Shown here one piece after another: positions 57,011-64,000 of a stretch of 64,000 nucleotides of DNA (positions are counted from its first letter, which is position 1; each line of letters opens with the position of its first letter). Source of the DNA: Lepisosteus oculatus (Eukaryota; Chordata; Actinopteri; Semionotiformes; Lepisosteidae); assembly GCF_040954835.1 (NCBI RefSeq), contig NW_027168298.1, positions 372,001 to 436,000 on the forward strand, in the 5' to 3' direction. The notes beneath the pieces were generated by a model. It did not search any database. It had not been told where the DNA came from and saw only the letters and a program-made list of their open reading frames with translations. Both the position numbers and the translations under genes were made by a program.

Positions 57011-57165
57011 GGGACCTCGCTTTGCATAGCGGCTTCCCAGAGTGCGTCGTTTCCGGCACAGTGTGGCCGGGTGTTTTCCGAGTTATCGCACGGATTGGGC
57101 ACGCTCGCAAGCCGTGAGCCGCAGGCGATGAGCCCCGAGCTGAACGGGCCCCACTGGCTCGTTTG
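57011..57165. promoter_or_regulatory. Orphan fragment of the U5/U1 promoter region
   Basis: Matches 56525-56670 but adds an octamer-like word (CTTTGCAT, inverse ATGCAAAG at about 57019-57026) typical of snRNA distal enhancers, and it stops at GTTTGTAAG, before any U5 sequence. It is joined directly to repeat X. A truncated duplicate. Confidence 0.5.
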
Positions 57166-57172
57166 TAAGATC

Positions 57173-57590
57173 TGCGGCAGATCGTGTAAAGACGTTCAAC
57201 TTTGTAACTACTGCACGCACAGGAAGCAGAATAAATTCCTCTTTCAAACTGTCAAAGGTTTGCTTTGCGAACGCTGCAGGACATCGCACAATCTGTTTTG
57301 AACGGGGACAAACGATTTCTTATGAGGCGCAGTAAGTACAGACGTTTAAAAAGCTCCACTCATGCCGACGATGCAGCATGAAGAAGGGCAACCTAACGTT
57401 TGACAGACAAAAGCCGGGCGCCGCTACGAGCAATATGAAATCAAACTGACAGCACACGGCGTTTCGCGCTGACTCAAAAGTGATCTCGACAGACGCTGTT
57501 CTCTGCATAACGCTGAAAGAGCTAAAGAGTGTTTCTGTTGAGACGTAACAAGCTTGTTTCTTTCTACCATGATGTTACCATGACAAAATC
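57173..57590 (+). repeat. Repeat X, copy 6, downstream of U4
   Basis: This copy ends at the 3' box of the U4 gene at 57609-57754. It may therefore show the original setting of X: the DNA lying 3' of a U4 gene. Confidence 0.75.
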
Positions 57591-57602
57591 TGTCTTTAAA
57601 CA
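57590..57602 (-). promoter_or_regulatory. snRNA 3' box of U4
   Basis: On the minus strand GTTTAAAGACAGA, a perfect match to GTTT-AAARNNAGA, about seven bases after the U4 3' hairpin. Confidence 0.85.
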
Positions 57603-57608
57603 CCTTGC

Positions 57609-57754
57609 TCAGTCTCTGACGAGACTGTCAAGAATTGCTTTCGCCGATTGTATTGCAAACCGGCGGAAGCGGGGTATTGGGAAAAGTTTTCAACTAGCAA
57701 TAATCGCGCATCGGCTAAACCTCACAGGCTACGATACTGCCACTGCGCAAAGCT
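57609..57754 (-). ncRNA. U4 snRNA gene
   Basis: Spliceosomal U4 RNA, about 146 nt. The 5' end AGCTTTGCGCAGTGGCAGTA is identical to vertebrate U4, as are GCGCGATTATTGCTA (stem I with U6) and TTGAAAACTTTTCCCAATAC. The central hairpin (GCCGGTT/AATCGGC) has changed but still pairs, and the 3' hairpin CAGTCTC/GAGACTG is intact. Two changes could matter: the Sm site reads AATTCTTG instead of AATTTTTG, and the kink-turn bulge strand reads CCGATG instead of CCGAGG. It may be a variant or an early pseudogene. A perfect 3' box follows. Confidence 0.88.
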
Positions 57755-57960
57755 GACGGTTGCCAGGCAACCGCGTGGATCCTATGGAAATCGTTATCAA
57801 TCGTCTCATGGCATGTCGTTGCTGTAACGCTTCATATTTGCGGCCGGACACTTCCCGCCCCCCAAAGAAAAGAGCACCAATCAGACAGGCGGAGACCGAG
57901 GACTCGCAGAGCAGACGGCCACAGTCGCAGTAATAAGAGTGATTGTGAGCGGTTTTGTTT

Positions 57961-57972
57961 TCTCTCTTTGAC
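57961..57972 (-). promoter_or_regulatory. snRNA 3' box of U5 copy 2
   Basis: Minus-strand GTCAAAGAGAGA, the same word as after U5 copy 1, placed about 12 bases after the U5 end. Confidence 0.7.
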
Positions 57973-57983
57973 CAGCCCAGCTG

Positions 57984-58101
57984 CGCCCCACCCGAAGGCA
58001 GGAAAGCACAAAAATTGTATGGAACTCATTCATGCTCCTCTTCATGGAAATCTTTAGTAAAAGGCAAAAGATTTGTACGAGATGAAGAGAAACCAGAGTG
58101 C
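57984..58101 (-). ncRNA. U5 snRNA gene, copy 2 (divergent from U1)
   Basis: Loop I GCCTTTTACTAAAG, Sm site CAATTTTTGTG and the TTCG-capped 3' hairpin are all present. The stem strand TTTCCATGAAGAGGA differs from copy 1 (GTGGAGAGGA) but pairs better with TCTCTTCA, so structure is kept. It starts GCACTCTGG. The gene points away from U1, with 132 bp between the two start sites. Likely functional. Confidence 0.88.
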
Positions 58102-58233
58102 GTGGCTGGACAGCTGCAGGAGCCCAGGCTGCCTTCAAGGCCTCTGCCCTGCCGGTCGTGGTTGGCAATGCACCTGGCCTTACAAACGAGCCAGTGGGGC
58201 CCGTTCAGCTCCGGGCTCATCGCCTGCGGCTCT
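58102..58233. promoter_or_regulatory. Shared bidirectional U5/U1 promoter
   Basis: 132 bp between U5 (-) and U1 (+). For U1, a PSE-like CACCTGGCCTTACAAACGAG (58171-58190) ends about 44 bases before the start, the correct spacing; its ACC and AA..GAG parts agree with the vertebrate U1 PSE. An octamer-like ATGCAATT word lies inside the neighbouring U5 gene of copy 1, about 220 bp from the corresponding U1 start. The whole intergenic block is conserved at 56606-56738. Confidence 0.55.
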
Positions 58234-58265
58234 CGGCTTACCTGGCAGGGGAGATACCTTGATCA
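58234..58265 (+). ncRNA. U1 snRNA gene, nucleotides 1-32 (interrupted)
   Basis: CTTACCTGGCAGGGGAGATA matches U1 nucleotides 4-23, including the 5' splice-site recognition sequence, and continues through GATCA (nt 28-32). The first three bases are CGG instead of ATA, and nt 26 is T instead of A. The gene then stops because a retrotransposon begins; nucleotide 33 resumes at 63403. The interruption falls in the loop of stem-loop I, the U1-70K binding site. Confidence 0.93.
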
Positions 58266-58332
58266 GCCTGTAGTTGGAGTAGTTGGATTGTTTTCTTGTT
58301 TTGTGGAAGCAGTGTTTGTTTTGCAGTTTGAG

Positions 58333-59760
58333 ATGGCAACCTTTGGATCCCGCAAGAATGCTGTACGTTTTGAGCTTTTGGATGACCTCTTCATGGATCG
58401 TATGCAGTTCAGCAGAAAAGTGTTACAGAAGGAACTTGGCTTTGAACCTCGGCACTTGGATTTCATCTTTGCTCTCCCAGGTCAGAAAGCATTTGAGGTT
58501 GTATTTGGTACCTATCCTCTGTTTGAACAATGCGTGGATGTGTTTGAGGCAAAAAGAGGGAAAGTTCCTGCACTTGAGAAGATCAACTTGCAGCCTCTGA
58601 CACAGAGAGAGAGGAAAACGGTGCATGTTGTTATGTTCTCGGAACTGGCAAAGACGGAGGACATTCACACCTGGCTTAACCAGTACTGCACCGTCCACCA
58701 TGGAACTGAGGTTAGAGATGTTGACGGTATAAAAACAGGAGCAAGGAAATTCGAGGTTCGCTTACTACCGGACAATGTAAATGGAGGCTTAAGGCACCTG
58801 CCCTCTACAATCCGGCTGGGCGCCTGCAATGGCTATGTTTTTTATGTGGGACAACCAAAGGTGTGTCGGCGCTGTGGTGCTGTGGGACACCTGGCATCTT
58901 CCTGCACTGTGAAATGCTGCAAGACCTGTGGCAAACAGGGACATTTAGCCTCTGACTGTTCAATGCTGCCAAAGTGCAATTTATGTGGCTCGGAAGGACA
59001 CGTTTTTAAGAACTGCCCTCACGCCTACGCCAATAAACTCAAAATGAGAAAGGATGAGGCAGTGCTTGTTTCAGCCAAACCGGCCCGAAAAGCCAAAGCA
59101 AACAACAAGTCAAACAAAGAACCCTTGTTGGACAAAGAGTCTCAGCCTCCAGCCAGGATCAGTCCTGCTGTGGCTCCGGGGCCGGTGGAAGAGAAATCCA
59201 CTGCGCTCCCACAACCGCAGACTGCACCAGACAAGCACGAGGGTTTGAAAACCCCCGAGAACAGCGAGGACCCCTCCCCCACTCCTGCTCCTCAGAACGA
59301 GGGCCAGTGTGGGGCCCCCCGGTGGAGCGGGTCCAGCGACGATACCCAGGATTCAGCGGAGCTGCTTTTCTCAGACTCTGCAAGTGCTACAGATGCCCTC
59401 CTCTCCTCCATCCAGTCCATCACGGAGGATCTGCAACAGCTGGTGGGTGAGGGGGAAGAGGAGACTGGTGCATCGGCTGCACCCCTTTCCCCTCAGTGCT
59501 CCCAGGAGCTGGACTTGAGGAAAAGGAAAAATGACTCTGTTTTCTCCCCGAGCGAGGAGGAAGGAGAGAATGGCGATGGGGACAGCTGGAACCCCTCCAC
59601 CCCTCCCTCTACCCCCTTCCTTGAAATGGACTCCGTGAATGCTTTTACTGCTGCCACCCTGATGAAGGCTCATTCAGAGGATGGCTGGCAGGAAATTGGT
59701 AAGAAGAAAAAGAAAAAGAAGAAGGTAACAGGTGAGACCGAAGAGAAATGTGTTTTGTAA
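58333..59760 (+). CDS. LINE ORF1 protein with three CCHC zinc knuckles, 475 aa
   Basis: Nucleic acid-binding ORF1 protein of a Tx1-type LINE, expected to coat the element RNA. It starts MATFGSRKNAVRFELL. Three gag-like knuckles of CX2CX4HX4C type lie at residues about 178-230 (CRRCGAVGHLASSC, CKTCGKQGHLASDC, CNLCGSEGHVFKNC). The N-terminal 170 residues are probably an RNA-binding domain; the rest is low-complexity, acidic and proline-rich, ending in a lysine run (GKKKKKKKKV). The frame is open far upstream through U1 and U5 DNA, but the first ATG inside the element was chosen. The end overlaps a possible upstream ATG of ORF2. Intact. Confidence 0.92.
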   Translation: MATFGSRKNAVRFELLDDLFMDRMQFSRKVLQKELGFEPRHLDFIFALPGQKAFEVVFGTYPLFEQCVDVFEAKRGKVPALEKINLQPLTQRERKTVHVVMFSELAKTEDIHTWLNQYCTVHHGTEVRDVDGIKTGARKFEVRLLPDNVNGGLRHLPSTIRLGACNGYVFYVGQPKVCRRCGAVGHLASSCTVKCCKTCGKQGHLASDCSMLPKCNLCGSEGHVFKNCPHAYANKLKMRKDEAVLVSAKPARKAKANNKSNKEPLLDKESQPPARISPAVAPGPVEEKSTALPQPQTAPDKHEGLKTPENSEDPSPTPAPQNEGQCGAPRWSGSSDDTQDSAELLFSDSASATDALLSSIQSITEDLQQLVGEGEEETGASAAPLSPQCSQELDLRKRKNDSVFSPSEEEGENGDGDSWNPSTPPSTPFLEMDSVNAFTAATLMKAHSEDGWQEIGKKKKKKKKVTGETEEKCVL

Positions 59761-59786
59761 AGACTGGTTCCACTTTCTTATGTAAT

Positions 59787-62700
59787 ATGGCTCTAAACAT
59801 AATTTCTCTTAACACCAGAGGTATCAATGACGGAGTTAAATGTCAGTGTGTCTTTGATTACCTCCAGCAGAGAGAGGGAGATGTGTTGATGTTGCAGGAG
59901 TGTGCTTTAGCCTATCAAGAGAGGTATAAAAGCTTTGAAGATAGGTGGGATAAAGGGCCTTCTGTTTGGTCAGGGGACAATAACAACAGAGCCTCTGGCG
60001 TGGCCATTCTTTTCAAAGGATGGGCTTTCAAATTGAAAAGTATTCAGAGGGTCATAGATGGCAGGTTGCTGTGTGTGGATGTGGAATGGGGGACCGTTAA
60101 CCTGCGGCTAATCAATGTGTATTGTCCTACTGACGTGGGAGGAAGGGTGGAGCTACTCAAGGCACTCTCTCCCCTATTGTTAAGTAGCACAGACGTGATA
60201 GTGGGAGGGGATTTTAATTGTATCTTAGAGCACACAGACAGGCAGTCTAGCTCTCCGATAAAATTGGATTCCAGCTCACTGGCCCTGCAAAACTTAGTTC
60301 AAGACTTTAAACTCTCAGACACATATAGATGTATATATCCCACAACAGCAGGATATGCATGGTCAGGGAGGAATAGCAGCTCCAGAATTGACTATTGCTT
60401 TGTCTCAGAGAGAGTGAAAGTTGTTGGGGTCACTCTTCAGCCTGTCTTCTTCTCAGATCATCAGGCTTTAGGGTGTAGAGTGGAACTCCAGGGCGGGACT
60501 GTCTTTGGCCCAGGCCTCTGGAAACTCAACACAAAGCTGCTAGAGAACGAGGGGGTAGTATCCCGCTACAAGGAGAAACTATCACAGTGGCTGTCCTTGC
60601 AGTGTCTGTACGGGTCAGTAGGAGAGTGGTGGGAGGAGGTGAAGATGAGGACAAAGACCTTTTTCATGGCTGAGGGAAGGAAGGCTGCTGCCAGACGGAG
60701 AGGAGTGCTAGCCAGGAAACAGAGGCAGCTGCAGCGTCTCTACACGATGCTGCACAGTGGCTTCGATGTGCTCGAGGATATCACCCTTTTAAAAAAGGAC
60801 ATCCGGAGCATAGCCGAAGAAAGTAGTCGAGGAGTGCTGTTAAGAGGCAGAGTGCAGTTCTTGGAAGAAAATGAGAAGTGTACTCGCTTCTTTTTCAGGA
60901 AAGTGGTAGGCTCCAAGTCTGTCATGGAAAGTGTAGTTGATGAGGAGGGACGAGAGAGAACAGAGCCGAGTGCTATCCTCTCCTGCACCAAGGCCTTCTA
61001 CTCAAGACTGTACAGCTCTACAGAGGTAAAGGATGAAGAAATTCATTTTTTTACCTCAAAGCTAGAAAACGTTTTGAGTGAAAAGATAGGGAAGTACTTG
61101 AGAGGGATTTGACAGTAGAAGAGCTGAGACAGGCTATGGAGAGCTTACAGAAGGGGAAAACTCCAGGTGCTGACGGGCTCCCTAAAGAATTTTATTGCAC
61201 CTTTTGGGATCTGCTTCAGGATCCGCTACTGGTCCTATTCGAGGAAAGATATAAGACAGAATTGCTGCCTGACTCCTTAAGAGAAGGCACTATCTCTCTC
61301 TTGTTTAAGAAAGGAGCAAAAAATGACATAAAGAACTGGAGACCCCTCAGCCTGTTAGGCGTGGACACTAAGATCCTGTCCAAAGCCCTTTTCCTGCACC
61401 TACAAAATGTAGTGGCCTCACTGGTAGGGAAAGAACAGACTTGTGGGATAGCAGGACGCCTGATGAGCGACAACCTGGCCTTGTTGAGGGATGTCTGTCT
61501 GTACTCTGAGGATCGCTCCCTCCCTCTTTGCATTTTAGGTGTAGACCTAGAAAAGGCCTTTGACCGCCTAAACCGGCAGTACTTAACATCGGGACTTGAG
61601 CACATGAAGTTTGGCCCCATCATGAGAAAGTGGATTAACCTGCTGTACACAGGTAGCAACAGCAGAGTCATGGTTAATGGCAATAGATCACGCCCCTTTG
61701 AAGTCTGTTCAGGGGTGAGGCAGGGCTGCCCATTATCCCCCTTGTTATGCGTTTTGGCTATGGAGCCCTTAGCCTGTGCCTTGCGCCAGGATCAGGCCAT
61801 TAATGGGATACCAGTGCCTGGAAGTGGGGGAGGAGAGGTAAAGACATCTCTATACATGGATGACGTCACCCTGCTCCTCTCTGACAATGCCTCAATTAGC
61901 AGAGCTCTGCAGTGCTGTGATCGTTTCTCTTTGGCTTCCTCCGCAAAAATTAACAAATCTAAGAGTGAGATTTTTTATCAGAACTGGAGGGAGCCAAAAG
62001 AAGGACATGATCTCAGGCTGCAAGAGAAGAGAATTAAGGTCCTGGGGGTGTATTTTGGAGAAGAGATGGGAACAGTAAATTGGCAGAACAAATTGCCAAT
62101 CTTAAACAAAAAACTGATGCAATGGAAGGACCGAGACCTCACCATGACAGGGAAGGTGCTGGTCATCAAAGCCGAGCTCTTGCCTGTCTTGAATTTTCTG
62201 GCTTCTACCTTCCCAATCCCACACCGTGTTGCGGCGGTGCTGAGGAGATTGATGTTTCAATTTCTATGGGGTGGGAAGCAGGAAAGACTCAGAAGGGAAA
62301 TAATGTACAGGCCGCTACCCTCAGGGGGGAAGTCTGTCCCAGATATTGCTACGAAGCTGCTGTGCATTTTCCTGGCCTCTGTGCTGAGAGGCTTTGCAAC
62401 AGCACCTGCAGCGCGTACCTGGACTTATTTTTCCAGGCTCTGGGTAGGTAGGGAGGTGTTCAGAGTGTGGGGTGTCAGACCCAAGCTGGACGTCCCACTC
62501 TCTGACACATGCCCTGCAATTTATGGGACAGTTAAAAGTTTTCTAAGATCTCACCCAATTGGCCATATTCCCCTCCGAGATGTCAGCGTCCAAAAACTGG
62601 AAGATTTCGTTGCACCCCAGAACAATAGGCAGACCCATGTGGGCATTTTAACATCAGCCCAAACAAGGAAGGTGTGGAAACACACATCCTCTAAGTTTCT

Positions 62701-63205
62701 GTGCAACATTCACAGAGATTTAGCCTGGAGTGTCGTCCACCAGTGCTTACCGGTACGAACTTTCTTGTACCGTAGGGGCCTCACCCCCAGCCCTCGCTGC
62801 GTTAGGGTGGGCTGCGGCGAGGAGGAGACTGTATCCCATCTCCTGTGGTCCTGCTTTTTTGCTAAGGCCTTCTGGGCACAGTTTGAAGATTGGTTGCTGG
62901 CTCTCTCGCCCCAATTTACCCTGACCGCTGCTTTCGTCATATACGGCATCTCTCCTGTCAAACTTCCTCCTGACGTGTTTGACAGGATCTGGGCCGTGGT
63001 GAACAGTGGGAAAGTTGCCCTGTGGAGAGTGAGGAACATGGGGCTGTTCAAAGGCATCGAGATCCCAGTCAAGGCAGCAGGTAGCCTGGCCCTGTTCATC
63101 ACCCGAGAGAACTATTACCTCAGAGATCTGTGGAGAGAAGGGAGGGAGGAAGCAGAAAATCTGTGGGAAATAGAGAGCATAGGTCAATATCTCAAGAAAC
63201 TGTGA
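59787..63205 (+). CDS. LINE ORF2: APE endonuclease and reverse transcriptase, one frameshift
   Basis: Start chosen at MALNIISLNTRGIND, where APE-type endonucleases begin; an in-frame ATG at 59748 overlaps ORF1. Endonuclease motifs: LNTRG, LQE, GGDFNC, SRIDYCFVS, SDHQAL (residues 1-240). A single frameshift near 61085-61109 separates the endonuclease/linker part from the reverse transcriptase part, which reads on from LTVEELRQAM. Reverse transcriptase motifs: NWRPLSLL, LGVDLEKAFDRL (A), GVRQGCPLSPLL (B), YMDDVTLLL (catalytic YxDD), LGVYFG. Near the C-terminus, CVRVGCGEEETVSHLLWSC gives a CX4CX7HX4C finger like that of L1-type ORF2. Total about 1,140 codons, the usual size. It primes reverse transcription at the nicked target DNA. 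Confidence 0.92.
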
Positions 63206-63402
63206 AAAACATTATCAAGTTTAAGTAAAGAATGTGATTTGCACCAGAAAAAAAGAAAATTGTTGCTATGTAACTGTTACCATGTCAAAATGTAATGAGA
63301 TGTGATCATATATACTGTTTTAAGTATGTATATGAATGTAAAGCTTTCTGATTTGTGATGTCCTGTATTTTTTTGTGAAAAGAAAATAAAGTTCTTAAAA
63401 AT

Positions 63403-63534
63403 CGAAATCGGTTCACCCAGGGCGAGGCTCGGCCATTGCACTCCGGCTGTGCTGACCCCTGCGAATTCCCCAAATGTGGGAATCTCGACTGCATAATTTC
63501 TGGTAGTGGGGGACTGCGTTCGCGCTCTCCCCTG
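63403..63534 (+). ncRNA. U1 snRNA gene, nucleotides 33-164 (interrupted)
   Basis: Colinear with U1 nt 33-164 without any indel: CGAA (33-36), CCCAGGGCGAGGC, CCATTGCACTCCGG (U1A loop), GACCCCTGCGA, TCGACTGCATAATTT (Sm site region), GGTAGTGGGGGACTGCG and the end CTCCCCTG. Changes at nt 95 (T to A) and nt 113 (A to T) restore each other in stem III, and stem II carries a similar coupled change, so the gene had been under structural selection before it was split. The usual length of 164 nt is met when both parts are counted. Confidence 0.95.
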
Positions 63535-63542
63535 ATGTGCTT

Positions 63543-63556
63543 GGTCCAAAATCAGA
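63543..63556 (+). promoter_or_regulatory. snRNA 3' box of U1
   Basis: GGTCCAAAATCAGA, with AAAATCAGA fitting AAARNNAGA exactly, nine bases after the U1 3' end. It confirms a genuine U1 locus rather than a retrocopy of U1 RNA. Confidence 0.82.
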
Positions 63557-64000
63557 TACGGGAGGGTTAGGACACCACGAGCTGCGTGGCTGCGGAAGGA
63601 TCCCGGTTCAACAGGAGTGGACGCCGCTGCTGCTTTTAGTTAGGGGTCCGGAGAAGCATCTCAAGCTAGTTCCACTACTCCTTCCGGACGTTCATTCCCT
63701 TTTCAAAGTCAGTCGTTTTGCTGTAGTCTGCGTTCTTTAGGCTGATTATCGAGGTTAGCCTTTATTTGGTCATGGGGGGCCTCGGTACTGTATGCTGAGT
63801 CTAAAGACAGTTTCACCCGTTTTCTGATTGCTCGGTTCTGTACCAGTGCAGACATGTCAAACAGTGAATGGCTGTACCTCTATTGTATCCGTGCTCAATG
63901 AATGAAATCGGTAACAAATGAATATATGTCTAGTTATACGAAAAACGAGTGGTTTATCGACTCATCTTCATTTGCAGATTTAGAGGCAGCTTCGATATTC
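63557..64000. other. No feature recognised
   Basis: DNA downstream of U1. No tRNA, snRNA or repeat shared with the rest of the window was noticed. Confidence 0.5.

Larger units (their letters stand above)
58266..63402 (+). mobile_element. Tx1-clade non-LTR retrotransposon inserted in U1
   Basis: A 5,137-bp LINE with a 67-bp 5' leader, ORF1 (CCHC protein), ORF2 (APE endonuclease plus reverse transcriptase) and a roughly 200-bp 3' UTR with AATAAA near its end, finishing in TTAAAAAT. It lies between U1 nt 32 and nt 33 with no visible target duplication or loss. The CCHC-bearing ORF1, APE endonuclease, L1-type reverse transcriptase and C-terminal CCHC place it in the L1/Tx1 group; Tx1-clade elements are known for inserting into specific sites, including U2 snRNA (Keno). 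Only one coding defect was found, so it is young. Confidence 0.88.

Noticed and set aside
58234-58265. The U1 5' piece as the head of a U1-RNA/LINE chimeric retrocopy
   Set aside because: The U1 sequence resumes at nt 33 after the element and is followed by a genomic 3' box, and a U5/U1 promoter lies upstream. This is a split gene rather than a template-switch product.
57955-58332. An open reading frame continuing upstream of LINE ORF1 through U1 and U5
   Set aside because: The upstream 126 codons are antisense U5, the promoter and U1 DNA. The frame is open by chance; the first ATG inside the element gives a proper ORF1 start.
1-64000. Search for CRISPR arrays, operons, riboswitches and bacterial features
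   Set aside because: The window is clearly vertebrate nuclear DNA and no such structures are present.

Overview
This 64-kb window is vertebrate nuclear DNA, most probably from a ray-finned fish. The reasons are a Tc1-type transposon of the fish/amphibian kind, 5S rRNA-derived SINEs, L2 and Tx1-clade LINEs, and tRNA and spliceosomal snRNA genes of vertebrate type. I see no ordinary host protein-coding gene. The species cannot be fixed from the sequence; a non-teleost fish (gar, bowfin, bichir or sturgeon type) is only a guess. The window is a dense, heavily duplicated cluster of Pol III tRNA genes and Pol II snRNA genes riddled with mobile elements.

Layout. Bases 1-4,010 hold tRNA genes and relics (Gln, Gly, Glu, His, Val, Phe, Pro, Ala, Met). 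Bases 5,000-8,650 hold a foldback repeat, an endogenous retrovirus fossil and a hairpin-bearing DNA element. Bases 8,700-14,160 hold tRNA-Ile, Gly, Ser and a degenerate Arg copy with a 5S-derived SINE. Bases 14,345-21,530 hold an LTR fossil and an A+T-rich inverted-repeat island between two hairpins. Bases 21,720-25,112 hold a U4-like RNA, tRNA-Ser and tRNA-Thr copies and a near-perfect Tc1 transposon. Bases 25,120-30,370 are largely an inverted copy of 10,720-14,160, with tRNA-Arg genes and L2 and Tc1 remains. Bases 30,743-38,030 are a 2.8-kb segment present twice about 4.5 kb apart. Bases 38,375-43,390 are A+T-rich repeats. Bases 43,400-49,000 hold further tRNA copies and a second U4-like RNA. 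Bases 49,480-52,234 are an LTR fossil. Bases 52,250-55,861 hold a SINE, an Ile-type tRNA with a Thr anticodon and a hairpin-bearing element. Bases 56,500-63,560 are a cluster of snRNA genes: U5, U4, and a divergent U5/U1 pair.

The most striking object is at 58,234-63,534. A U1 snRNA gene is split exactly between nucleotides 32 and 33 by a 5.1-kb non-LTR retrotransposon of Tx1 type. The element has an intact ORF1 with three CCHC knuckles and an ORF2 (APE endonuclease, reverse transcriptase, C-terminal CCHC) broken by a single frameshift. The U1 flanks rejoin without gain or loss of a base, a snRNA 3' box follows, and a divergent U5 gene lies 132 bp upstream. This points to a U1-targeted retrotransposon that may be transcribed from the U1 promoter.

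Other notable points are three tRNA bodies with a switched anticodon, an intact Tc1 transposase with its paralogous empty site inside the window, two copies of a divergent U4-like RNA, and element ends or tRNA genes lying at duplication breakpoints. All family names come from remembered sequences, without database searches.
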